From CBDVBD01 sp965372135 (GTDB taxonomy: Bacteria > Electryoneota > RPQS01 > CBDVBD01), in assembly GCA_965372135.1 (NCBI GenBank), contig CBDVBD010000023.1:1-29548 (forward strand): 29,548 nucleotides of DNA. The letters run 5' to 3'. The position numbers and the translations under genes were made by a program. Below the pieces are notes generated by a model. The model was not told the origin of the DNA. It was given only the letters and a program-made list of their open reading frames with translations, and searched no databases. Shown here piece by piece: positions 1 through 7,490 of this stretch. Position 1 is the first letter of the stretch. Each line of letters starts with the position of its first letter.

Positions 1-53
1 TTTAAATACAGGAAGTCATCATATTAAAAAATGTTTTTTCAATGTTTTTTGGT

Positions 54-3000
54 TCACTTTTTTCTATTCTTTTTTGGTTTCGTTTTTTTTCTTTCATGAA
101 TCTTGAGTGTGTCTATCATTTCATGAAATTCTGTTTTGATTGCTTCATCATCAAAATCAAACCAGCCTTTTATTTCATTGGTATCATTGATATATTTATT
201 TTTCAATCCAAACACTAATAATCCTCTAATTGTATTAAATATATCAACATAACCCGGATTCCCTGTTTCAGTCACTGGAATATCTAAGGACTTACCTATA
301 AATGTATTAGGAAAATCAAGATAACTAGGTTGCCCCAACTGAAGCAATTCACATATCTTTACTGGTATAATCACACCACCAACAAACAACCTACTTTCAT
401 ATAGAGTTAATCCCTTACCAATAACTTTAATATCATCAAAAGTTACACACATGCAAAGAGAATGAAAAAATTCTACAGATTCGAATGTAACTTTAGTAAA
501 GTCACATCCAAATAAGCGTGGACTCCAAATGGCGAGATTTTTCAGATAGGAATTATTAAAGCTCATTTCACCCAAATCTAAAGCGCCAAGAGAAATATAT
601 TTCTCATTTCTTTCCATATTTAATCCTTTGAATAAATTTCTTCCCCATGTTGGAGATGCAATGTCATACACATAATTCCAACTTTTCATCATATCAAAAA
701 AATGTGAGAAGTTTTCTATCAATCCAGCGAAGAATTTTTTTGCCTTCTCATTTGTGTATAAACTTTCTCCTACTGTCAATGCAAGCCATCTATCAATGTC
801 CGGTGGTGAATCACAAGGTCTAACCGGTATCTCTATTGCTTCTTTATCAAAAAGAGGAGTTCTTTGTGTACCTTTAAAAAATAGATAGTTCGTTTCGGAT
901 TCCAGAATACCTTTTGCTAATTTGATGATTTTGTCTATTGCATCATTATCTATCGGCCAGTTCTCTATTAGCTTATCATCTATTTCAGTCATATTTTCTG
1001 TACCATTGAGTTCTTTATTCCAAGTATAAAAAATATGCGAGCAAAAGAGTCCTTTACTATATTCTTCTGTTGCTAATGACATAATTAATGGAAATAATTG
1101 TTTTCTTTTGTCTGCGACTATTTTCGATTTAGTATCTGTGGCTGTTTCTTTAAGAAGTTGGAGCAAGTCTTTAAAAAATAAGACAGTCTGTTCGGTAGGC
1201 TCACCTAAAACCAATCGTACCCTTGCTTCCTCAAAGTCTGCATCTTTATCAAGTGCATATTTAATAAATACTTTAAGATAATATTCTGCCAATAATATTT
1301 CTGCAAAAGATTGATGCTGAAAATGTAGTTGATCTCCTTCTTCACCAAAATATGAATGAGATAGAAATTTAAGATCAGAAATTTCTTTGTATTTTTTCAC
1401 AGCATCTTTAGTTTCGATAGGTTTACCCTCTATAGTTTTACAAATGTCTGTCTTTCTCAGAGTACTATGTTGACTGTATTGTCTTTGATAGGTCCAAAGT
1501 GCCGCTGTTGCGTGTAGAATATTTCTAAAGCGAGCTTCTTCAAGAATATCGACTCGATAATCCGGATCCTCTTTGTGCTTTGCTTCTTTTGTCAGTAGGT
1601 TTAAAAATGCGAGATAAACACCAATCTTTCCTGCACTGGCAAAATCTGAATTTTTTATTATCAACTTATATAATATATATGCGAATAGAGGTCTTCTAAG
1701 CTCACTGGCGGTTAAAATGCGCTTTTTGACCAATTCTTCATACACATCGAACTGGTTATTTTTTCTTATGTTATCCACAATTATTTGTGCGAATCCTGTG
1801 GATTCTAATTCTTCGAATTCAGGGTGGTTTCTGAGTGATTTTATCATCCAATCATTGAATTGTTCCTTTTTAAACCCGTATAAACAAATAAATAAGGGTA
1901 TCTTTTGTTCGTTTTCCTCTATTTCCATTGGCTCATGAATTGACAAATGTCTCTGAAGCCCCTCATCTATAGGTCTCGAAGTTACTATTACTCTATTTGT
2001 CCTACAGTATTTCGTGTCTAATTCTTGGATTCTTGTAATAGAATCAATTACTGAGTCAAGGTGTCTTTGAGTCAGTTCCCCACTTTCATCGAGTGAATCT
2101 AATAAAAAAACAAAATTCTTCTTTTTATAGGAATCATCTTCTATCTTAATACCATGTTTAAATGCGAGGTAATTACTGACAACTCCTAATTTAGATTCCC
2201 GTGAATATTCCTGATTTCCGAATTCTCGCAAATTAAAATATACTGGGAATAATCCATCTCCAGTTTGAAGATATTTAGTTGCAAGATCTGCCGCATAATG
2301 TTTTAAAAATACTGATTTTCCCTTTCCAAAGTCAGTCACAATGAATAATACTTTTTGTATATATTCTTCTCCCTCCTTAAAGTACTCATCAATTAGCTCT
2401 GTGATTTCACTCAATCCTTCTTCATCTTCTTCTTCTCTACTTCTTCTGAAGTTTTCTACTCTCTCCCATTTCGCATAAGTCGTTTCGTATGTTAGGTCTT
2501 CATTTTCAGTCATGCCTATCCGTCCCAGTCTCTTCATTTCTATGAGAAAGTCTTCTTCCTTAGCATCAAGCCAATTTTCTGCTACATCTTTCAAATGATC
2601 ATCAAGGTCTTCTCCAAATTCACCTTTAATTGTAGCTTCTATATTGTCATTATAGTTTTTTAAGAATTCGTTGATTACATCCTCCCTGACATTTATCCTC
2701 CGTAGTAGAGTAGAGTAGTTTTCACGAACAAACTTTATCGCTGGATGTTCTTTTGGCTTGAATACTAATACTAAATCATTGACATTAAAATCATTCGCTG
2801 AATCTTTAAAAGATTCTTCAATTAGGCTTATAATGTCCTTAATTTGGTATTTTCTTGGTAATCTCCTCTTGATTTTTCCGAGTGATTCCTCAGCTTGTGC
2901 AAACCCTGCTTTGACATATACTTGATGCCCAAAATCCTCTAATTTCTTTTCCGTTTGTTTTTCAAAATATTTATCTACCCAAAGTTTCCCAAATATCTTT

Positions 3001-3140
3001 ATGATCAATCCAGAAAGGCTTGCTACGTCCTCAAAAGCGTCCTCCCCGTGTTTGTCAAATAGTTCCTTTGCTTGTTTAGCAGCCATTTTTAATAGTTCTG
3101 GCATGTTTTTCATGTAGTGCAGAGCTTTTCCCTTTTCCAT
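54..3140 (-). CDS. NACHT/STAND-type NTPase, probable defence or signalling protein
   Basis: The protein of 1028 residues has a P-loop NTPase core. Walker A is TDFGKGKS (residues 269-276), Walker B is FVFLLDSLDES (343-353), and a sensor-like RVIVTSRP follows (383-390). This order and the DSLDE form are typical of NACHT-type STAND ATPases, which oligomerise after sensing a trigger. Residues 1-260 are helical and charged and match no effector I recognise. A helical middle follows, then weak pentapeptide-like repeats at about 847-910 and a lysine-rich tail. I chose the ATG at 3140 because an AAAGGGG ribosome site sits just upstream; a longer reading to 3188 lacks one. The gene is much more AT-rich than its neighbours and is the only complete gene in the window ending in TGA, which suggests transfer. 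An antiphage role is inference from the family. The NTPase call is firm, the job is not. Confidence 0.8.
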   Translation of the reverse strand: MEKGKALHYMKNMPELLKMAAKQAKELFDKHGEDAFEDVASLSGLIIKIFGKLWVDKYFEKQTEKKLEDFGHQVYVKAGFAQAEESLGKIKRRLPRKYQIKDIISLIEESFKDSANDFNVNDLVLVFKPKEHPAIKFVRENYSTLLRRINVREDVINEFLKNYNDNIEATIKGEFGEDLDDHLKDVAENWLDAKEEDFLIEMKRLGRIGMTENEDLTYETTYAKWERVENFRRSREEEDEEGLSEITELIDEYFKEGEEYIQKVLFIVTDFGKGKSVFLKHYAADLATKYLQTGDGLFPVYFNLREFGNQEYSRESKLGVVSNYLAFKHGIKIEDDSYKKKNFVFLLDSLDESGELTQRHLDSVIDSITRIQELDTKYCRTNRVIVTSRPIDEGLQRHLSIHEPMEIEENEQKIPLFICLYGFKKEQFNDWMIKSLRNHPEFEELESTGFAQIIVDNIRKNNQFDVYEELVKKRILTASELRRPLFAYILYKLIIKNSDFASAGKIGVYLAFLNLLTKEAKHKEDPDYRVDILEEARFRNILHATAALWTYQRQYSQHSTLRKTDICKTIEGKPIETKDAVKKYKEISDLKFLSHSYFGEEGDQLHFQHQSFAEILLAEYYLKVFIKYALDKDADFEEARVRLVLGEPTEQTVLFFKDLLQLLKETATDTKSKIVADKRKQLFPLIMSLATEEYSKGLFCSHIFYTWNKELNGTENMTEIDDKLIENWPIDNDAIDKIIKLAKGILESETNYLFFKGTQRTPLFDKEAIEIPVRPCDSPPDIDRWLALTVGESLYTNEKAKKFFAGLIENFSHFFDMMKSWNYVYDIASPTWGRNLFKGLNMERNEKYISLGALDLGEMSFNNSYLKNLAIWSPRLFGCDFTKVTFESVEFFHSLCMCVTFDDIKVIGKGLTLYESRLFVGGVIIPVKICELLQLGQPSYLDFPNTFIGKSLDIPVTETGNPGYVDIFNTIRGLLVFGLKNKYINDTNEIKGWFDFDDEAIKTEFHEMIDTLKIHERKKTKPKKNRKK

Positions 3141-3156
3141 GATTAATCCCCTTTCA

Positions 3157-3372
3157 CTATTGATGAATTGTTTTTGTGATGAGATCAATGTAAGCCGAAT
3201 CTACCAGATCAGCCTCACCGATCCCTATTTTTTGGGTTATTTCTTTGACAGTTTTTTCCCCTTTCTCCGCCCCTTGCCCATCCCCCAACACCACCTCAAT
3301 CTCCAAAAACTTCCCCAACTTTCCTTTGCGACTCTGCAGCTTGTCCCGAAACGTCGGGAAGATCTGCGTGAG
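3157..3372 (-). pseudogene. 3' remnant of a CYTH-domain (class IV adenylate cyclase-like) gene
   Basis: Read on the minus strand after the HIT stop codon, an open frame of 71 codons runs to a TAG at 3157-3159. It has no start codon in a sensible place. Its translation contains KLGKFLEIEVVL, then a Gly/Glu linker, then KIGIGEADLVDSAYIDLI. This is the characteristic C-terminal part of CYTH proteins (CyaB and thiamine-triphosphatase-like): LG-x-F-x-E-x-E followed by LGI-x-x-x-DL-x-x-x-AY-x-DL. The N-terminal two thirds, including the ExExK motif, are missing. A hairpin at 3344-3359 lies at the 5' edge of the recognisable homology. The frame happens to match that of the HIT gene, so stop readthrough would append it, but a decayed gene is the simpler reading. 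The NACHT ribosome site lies just beyond its stop. Confidence 0.7.
3344..3359. repeat. Short hairpin at the HIT/CYTH-remnant junction
   Basis: TCCCGA and TCGGGA form a perfect 6-bp stem around the loop AACG. It lies 14 bases past the HIT stop codon on the minus strand. No T-run follows it, so a factor-independent terminator is poorly supported. A short intergenic palindrome is the better description. Confidence 0.45.
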
Positions 3373-3795
3373 CTATATTCTTCCCTGTATCTTCCCCGCC
3401 AACTCATCCAATTCTTCCCTCGGTGGTAATCCACCAATGCGTCCTCCAAACCGAAATCCCGACCCGTCCCCCTGCCATCGTGGAATCACATGCAAATGCA
3501 CATGAAATATTTCCTGCCCCGCCGCCGCCCCATCCGCCAACAACAAATTCACCCCGTCGCACCTGACTCCAGCGGTTCTTACCGCCGCCGCCATCCGCTG
3601 CCCCACTTTGAAAATCTCCGCCCCATCTTCCGGATCGAGTTCCTCCAAATACCCCGCATGGGCATTGGGAATCACCAACACATGCCCCGGGTTCACCGGT
3701 CGGATATCCATAAACGCGCTGACCCGGTCGTCCCGGTACACGAAACTTGCCGGCGCTTTCCCCGCCAAAATATCACAGAAAATACAGTCGCTCAT
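3373..3795 (-). CDS. HIT family nucleotide hydrolase
   Basis: The 140-residue protein is a complete histidine triad hydrolase of the Hint/Fhit superfamily, acting in the cytoplasm on nucleoside phosphoramidates or dinucleoside polyphosphates. The catalytic triad is HVHLHV at residues 98-103. The N-terminal CIFC (residues 4-7) is the usual half of the zinc site, and NPGHVLVIP (35-43) is the typical strand. I place the start at 3795 because GGAGAAGG precedes it by five bases; the in-frame ATG at 3819 lacks such a site. The length is normal for the family. The gene is GC-rich compared with the NACHT gene and sits between two gene fragments. The exact substrate cannot be told from sequence. Confidence 0.93.
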   Translation of the reverse strand: MSDCIFCDILAGKAPASFVYRDDRVSAFMDIRPVNPGHVLVIPNAHAGYLEELDPEDGAEIFKVGQRMAAAVRTAGVRCDGVNLLLADGAAAGQEIFHVHLHVIPRWQGDGSGFRFGGRIGGLPPREELDELAGKIQGRI

Positions 3796-3820
3796 AAAAC
3801 CTTCTCCATTTACGTGCATT

Positions 3821-3861
3821 GTTCCTGCCAGGTTTTAAATGAAATGTAACCTGACGAGTAG
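3821..3861. repeat. Palindromic intergenic element, copy 1 (degenerate)
   Basis: This 41-base element aligns without gaps to 7410-7450, with 33 of 41 positions identical by my count. Both start with GTTCCTGCCAGGTTT and carry GTAACCTG in the second arm. The arms CCAGGTT and AACCTG form an inverted repeat around a loop of about 13 bases. In this copy the outer right arm has diverged. The element contains the stop codon of the truncated DinB reading frame. Confidence 0.75.
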
Positions 3862-4029
3862 CATTAAATCGGCATCGATCAAATGCTGCGCTACATCTGC
3901 GAAGTTCATGGTGTCTTGAGATATTTGCCAATTTTCGTACCCTTTCGGAACTTGCCGAAGCCGCTTTAAAGTAGATTCTCGAACCGCCTTGAAGAATTCC
4001 GCCAGTCTCTTGCCTTCGGAATTGATCAT
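3835..4029 (-). pseudogene. 5' fragment of a DinB-like (four-helix, DUF664-type) gene
   Basis: Sixty-four codons start at an ATG with an AAGGA site six bases upstream, so this is a genuine gene start. The translation (RLAEFFKAVRESTLKRL, then FADVAQHLIDADLMLL) resembles the first helix region of DinB-superfamily proteins, whose histidine in the AQHLIDAD segment is one of the usual metal ligands. Family members run to about 150-170 residues, so roughly 60 percent is missing. The frame enters the palindromic repeat at 3861 and stops within it at 3835-3837. On the far side of the repeat lies the HIT gene, with no sign of the missing C-terminus. DinB proteins are generally thiol-dependent or metal-binding enzymes; this fragment is presumably non-functional. 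Confidence 0.65.
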
Positions 4030-4047
4030 CACAAATCCTTGAAAGAA

Positions 4048-5667
4048 TTAAGGCGTTGATTCACTAACCGTTCTGCATCGCAACAGGAGATAACAATCTT
4101 GGCTGCTCGGATCTGATGGACGGAGTGGAAAAACTGTCTCCAAAATCATCGAGTCGCCTTGTTTTTCAAGAACCGCTTGCTGAATCGTCTCCTGAGCTAT
4201 TGCGGGATTTATCGAGCGTCCAATTTCAACACGCGTTGAAGTTGTTGAACGTACCATAAACCAGTCCGGCTTTTGAGCAACACACAGATCTGCCAGTGCT
4301 TCCATGCTTTTAGGGTCTGCACCATATCGAATCTTCCCGTAACCCCCGGCGCTGTGAATAATTTCCGCCATTTCTCGATTGACGAGACCTTCATGGTCAA
4401 TGATGTACAACGAGGAATAATAACCCACGCCACCGATTTCGTAAGTCAGCACTCGATCCGATGGAGAACCATTGTCTCGCAACCACCTTCCGATATCCGA
4501 GTATAGCTCGCCATTCAGCCCGGTGTTGATATGCCCTCGATCGTATAGCATCCACAGCTTGGTGATCTTCATACCACCAAGTATAAGCCATCCAGCAGCG
4601 CAAACAATGCAAGCTACTCGCAGTAATCTCCATGCATGTGCCGTTAGCTTCGTATACAGAAAATCCAGCCCCAGTGCTCCGGCAAAGATCAGAGGCGCAG
4701 CATACGGAAGACCTAACCGATGTCCAGGCATCCAATCATTTGGAGCGTAGACCACAAAGAGAGCGCCTGCAAAGAATATCAATAACGCACCACCAGCTTC
4801 AAATCCTCTTCTTTTATCAACGATCGAAAGAATCGCAAGAGCCAACAGTATAAAGCCACCAAGTGACGAAATAAACGGGTCTAACTCAGCGGTTATTTGA
4901 GCTCCCACACGTAGTACAACTGAGATAATACCCTGATCGAGTGCCGCTGTGATTGGTGACAACTTGGCGATGAATGTGTTTGGCAGGAATGACCCGTAGT
5001 AAGAAAATCGCCAGACCAGCAATGCAGCAATCACTGCCCAGGCGAGTAATAGTCCAAGGAGAACCGTGCGCTGGCGTCGCCATCCAAACCACCAGAGTGT
5101 CACTGCGAGGGCAATCAGGATGCCTTCCGGGCGCAAAGTTGCGACCCCAATTATGATAGCCGGGAGAAGCAAGAGATTTGAGAGAGATGAGCGAGACACA
5201 ACGAGGAGAAATGCAGCGCAAGAAACGATAAAGGTATATGGAATAGTTTCCATTCCAGAGCAGGAATAGATGTGGAGGTATGACACGGCGGCAAACCACA
5301 GACAAGCGATACCGGCAATCAGCGGATTGCATGAGCAGTGGCGTAGTGACCAATAAAGGAGATACACAATTCCAACTGCGCATACCAGGCCAACAATCTT
5401 CGAGATCAAAATTGGGCACAATCCGATGAATGCTATAAGAGCGAGGAACAGAACCCAAAAAGGACTTGAATATCCCTCAATCCTCTCGCCGACATTAAAA
5501 ACCAACCCATTTCCCATTGCCATATTTTCAGCGTAACGGTAATTGATAAAGGAATCATCGATAGTATAACTCCACCACAACATTCCAAGCAGGAGCGTTA
5601 TGACCATGGCGGACAGTGCCAGAACGAAACCCATTTTATTCTCGACTTGCGCTAACATAGCGGACAT
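4048..5667 (-). CDS. GT-C fold membrane glycosyltransferase (AftB-like)
   Basis: The 539-residue protein has about ten hydrophobic segments. Its first membrane helix (about 13-32) is followed by DDSFINYRYAENMA, with Asp37-Asp38 in the first outer loop, and then ERIEGYSSPFW (61-71). This is the hallmark order of GT-C glycosyltransferases that use polyprenyl-phosphate sugars, such as the mycobacterial arabinosyltransferase AftB. The first Asp is the presumed catalytic residue. A C-terminal soluble part contains GGVGYYSSLYIIDHEGLV, also common in such proteins. It probably adds a sugar to an envelope glycan or exported protein on the outer face of the inner membrane. The donor and acceptor are unknown. 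An ATG with AGGG close upstream supports the start, though the ATG three codons later is also possible. Confidence 0.72.
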   Translation of the reverse strand: MSAMLAQVENKMGFVLALSAMVITLLLGMLWWSYTIDDSFINYRYAENMAMGNGLVFNVGERIEGYSSPFWVLFLALIAFIGLCPILISKIVGLVCAVGIVYLLYWSLRHCSCNPLIAGIACLWFAAVSYLHIYSCSGMETIPYTFIVSCAAFLLVVSRSSLSNLLLLPAIIIGVATLRPEGILIALAVTLWWFGWRRQRTVLLGLLLAWAVIAALLVWRFSYYGSFLPNTFIAKLSPITAALDQGIISVVLRVGAQITAELDPFISSLGGFILLALAILSIVDKRRGFEAGGALLIFFAGALFVVYAPNDWMPGHRLGLPYAAPLIFAGALGLDFLYTKLTAHAWRLLRVACIVCAAGWLILGGMKITKLWMLYDRGHINTGLNGELYSDIGRWLRDNGSPSDRVLTYEIGGVGYYSSLYIIDHEGLVNREMAEIIHSAGGYGKIRYGADPKSMEALADLCVAQKPDWFMVRSTTSTRVEIGRSINPAIAQETIQQAVLEKQGDSMILETVFPLRPSDPSSQDCYLLLRCRTVSESTP

Positions 5668-5744
5668 TTCCCTGCGAGAAGTGGTTGTTTACCAATATCG
5701 CTTAGCCAAAAATCCCATTCGATCATGGCTTCCTTTGTAAATAT

Positions 5745-6218
5745 TTACTCTTCCGGTTCCGGACTCGAATTCCCCATATCCAAATAAAGCTTCCAGGAGC
5801 CGTCCTCCTGCTTCATCCACACGTCTAAATATTTACCGTACGACATTTTGATACTATCCTCACCGGAAATGATATACAGTGTATATGTACCCCATGTCCA
5901 GCCCATTTCCGCGGATTTTGCCACTGCGCCGTCCTGAGGTTCCCAATCGATGGTGTATTCGTGTTCCCCTTCTTTTAATTCATTGTAAATGGCTTCTCTG
6001 CCGACAATTGGATTCTGCCCTTGAGAAAATACCACGGCATCTTCCGTCAAATACGCTTTAAATGCTTCCGCTGTGGTTCTTTCCACCGACATTTTAGCAA
6101 ATTCCCTGTCAGTCTCGAGCAAATTTGCCCTTTCCTGTTCCAAGTTAATCGTGTACTGACAACCAGTAAGCATCACTACCAAGACAATCACAGGAATAAT
6201 GTACTTCGCGAGTGTCAT
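5745..6218 (-). CDS. DUF4440/SnoaL-like lipoprotein
   Basis: The 157-residue protein begins with a hydrophobic signal (KYIIPVIVLVVM) and the lipobox LTGC, predicting acylation at Cys20. The mature part looks like an NTF2-like cone fold of the DUF4440/SnoaL type: an N-terminal helix (LLETDREFAKMS), FKAYLTEDAVVF, IVGREAIYNEL, and the strand-rich end KYLDVWMKQEDGSWKLYLDMGN. Stand-alone DUF4440 lipoproteins are common, and their ligands are mostly unknown. The start has GAGGAGG eight bases upstream. It is co-directional with its neighbours but there is no evidence of a shared pathway. A polar residue does not stand out as catalytic, so binding rather than catalysis is possible. Confidence 0.8.
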   Translation of the reverse strand: MTLAKYIIPVIVLVVMLTGCQYTINLEQERANLLETDREFAKMSVERTTAEAFKAYLTEDAVVFSQGQNPIVGREAIYNELKEGEHEYTIDWEPQDGAVAKSAEMGWTWGTYTLYIISGEDSIKMSYGKYLDVWMKQEDGSWKLYLDMGNSSPEPEE

Positions 6219-6245
6219 GATGTATCCTCCTCAATTAGCCAACTG

Positions 6246-6686
6246 TTATAAAAGTTCTTCTAAGATTTCCGCCGCATCCCGCACTAATTTCGGACACAAG
6301 TCGGTAAAAACTGTGCTGTTCTCTGCGGCTTCCAACCCTTCCGGAGTTCCGATGTCGTATCCTAATAGATCTCTACAAACAATGGTGCCGTTGCCCTCCT
6401 TAAATCTTCGCACAAATTCTCCCACCAGATCATAGGTGTCTTCTTTCGATTGTTCGTCTTCCACTTCCGTTCTGCCGCTTTTCAAGCTCAGCAGCATAAA
6501 CGCTCCCGTCACCGCCCCACATGTTCCCCCCATCCGAGCCATTCCCCCGCCGAATGCGGTGGCAATCTTCAACGCCAATTTCTGCCCCACATTAAACTGC
6601 CCGGCATACGTGGACAGAATCGCCTGTGCGCAGCTAAATCCATCGCCCTTATCGAACATCCGTACCGCTCGTTCAACCTTACTCAC
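6246..6686 (-). CDS. C_GCAxxG_C_C family (putative redox-active) protein
   Basis: The 146-residue protein matches the family named for its cysteine pattern: FSCAQAIL (Cys19), a glycine-rich FGGGMARMGGTCGAVTGA (Cys56), CRDLLG (Cys104) and a late DLCPKL (Cys130). Members are small soluble proteins thought to bind metal or act in redox reactions, often near metal or molybdenum genes. Here the next gene upstream encodes a molybdopterin-binding protein, which fits loosely. The start is GTG with GGAGG four bases upstream. The length is normal. No biochemical role is established for the family. Confidence 0.85.
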   Translation of the reverse strand: MSKVERAVRMFDKGDGFSCAQAILSTYAGQFNVGQKLALKIATAFGGGMARMGGTCGAVTGAFMLLSLKSGRTEVEDEQSKEDTYDLVGEFVRRFKEGNGTIVCRDLLGYDIGTPEGLEAAENSTVFTDLCPKLVRDAAEILEELL

Positions 6687-6769
6687 CCTACCTCCATTTT
6701 ACCATTTTGTGCCGCAGGGTGTCTATGAATCACGATTCCCCCCCCTGTGGATATAGCCTGTGGACACTT

Positions 6770-6976
6770 TTATTCCTTCACCAACAACACATTAATCGCC
6801 TTAACCACCACCTTGACATTATCTCCCACTCCGATCCCCAAATCCTCTAACGATTCCATCGTCATCACCGAATTCATGGTGCCGGCATTCACATCCAGCC
6901 GCACCTGACACATCACCATCCCCTTTTTAACTTCTGTGACCGTCCCCGTCAACTGATTTCTTGCTCCGTACTTCAT
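6770..6976 (-). CDS. Mop-type TOBE domain molybdenum/molybdopterin-binding protein
   Basis: The 68-residue protein is a single TOBE domain: ARNQLTGTVTEVKKG, then CQVRLDV, then SVMTMESLEDLGIGVGDNVKVVVKAINVLLVK. This is the molbindin (Mop) pattern; these proteins assemble into oligomers that bind molybdate, tungstate or the cofactor and buffer it in the cytoplasm. An ATG at 6976 sits five bases after GGGAGAG. A GTG just before it is also in frame but too close to that site. No molybdate transporter or cofactor biosynthesis gene is in the window. Confidence 0.88.
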   Translation of the reverse strand: MKYGARNQLTGTVTEVKKGMVMCQVRLDVNAGTMNSVMTMESLEDLGIGVGDNVKVVVKAINVLLVKE

Positions 6977-7008
6977 CACTACTCTCCCTGTTTGATGTTG
7001 TTGTCATT

Positions 7009-7389
7009 TTATTGCGGAGGTTTTAGAACTTCTATATTATCCAATGGCACCCATCCAAACAATCCTGAAGAGTTGCGGCACCATGCCCATCCACTTTCCT
7101 CTTCCAGGATCTCCAATTCGTCGCCCACCCGCACCGTCAATTCAGTCGCATCGTAATCCCGATTCGCTTTGCCGTTGTTACCGGTCATATCGACAAAACT
7201 TTCCGGTATCCATCCGCTTTTCCCCTCTTTGGTAGTGCACCACCCCCACCCATCCCATACGGTTTCCTTGCGACTCAATCTCAGCTCTTCGCCATCCCTT
7301 AATTTTACTGGATCAGAAAAGGCGGATACGTAATCAATCGTGACCTTGCACTTGCGCGTGTCTTGAAGTTTTTCCTGGTTTTTGTTCAT
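7009..7389 (-). CDS. Tandem bacterial SH3-domain protein
   Basis: The 126-residue protein has no signal peptide and consists of two SH3-like barrels. The first spans about residues 17-68 (YVSAF...LRDGEELRL...WGWCTTKEGKSGWIPESFVDM) and the second about 77-124 (DYDATELTVRVGDELEILEEESGWAWCRNSSGLFGWVPLDNIEVL). Each has the ALYDY-like strand, the G-D-E-L-x-L turn and the GW(I/V)P motif of variant SH3 domains. Such proteins usually bind peptides or proteins; the target is unknown. GGGGAGG lies seven bases before the ATG. A palindromic repeat follows upstream, between this gene and the GT-C gene. Confidence 0.85.
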   Translation of the reverse strand: MNKNQEKLQDTRKCKVTIDYVSAFSDPVKLRDGEELRLSRKETVWDGWGWCTTKEGKSGWIPESFVDMTGNNGKANRDYDATELTVRVGDELEILEEESGWAWCRNSSGLFGWVPLDNIEVLKPPQ

Positions 7390-7409
7390 GAATTAGCCTC
7401 CCCATTCTT

Positions 7410-7450
7410 GTTCCTGCCAGGTTTCAAGCGAAGAGTAACCTGGCGGGAAG
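7410..7450. repeat. Palindromic intergenic element, copy 2 (better preserved)
   Basis: The arms TTCCTGCCAGGTT (7411-7423) and AACCTGGCGGGAA (7437-7449) pair at 12 of 13 positions around a 13-base loop. The element is related to 3821-3861. It lies in the gap between the SH3 gene and the GT-C gene, with no gene for its own movement nearby, like a REP or MITE-type element. Confidence 0.78.
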
Positions 7451-7490
7451 ACCCTCGAAGTACGTATTGATATTTAGTAAAAATCTATCA

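Noticed and set aside
1..53. A-rich and T-rich repeats as a terminator after the NACHT gene
   Set aside because: AAAAAATGTTTTTT can form only a weak AT hairpin with too small a loop, so I do not call it.
3139..3849. Plus-strand open frames opposite the HIT gene and CYTH remnant
   Set aside because: They are antisense shadows of GC-rich coding DNA, with no start signals or family resemblance.
4886..5458. 190-codon minus-strand frame within the GT-C gene
   Set aside because: It lies entirely inside the GT-C reading frame in another phase and resembles no protein.
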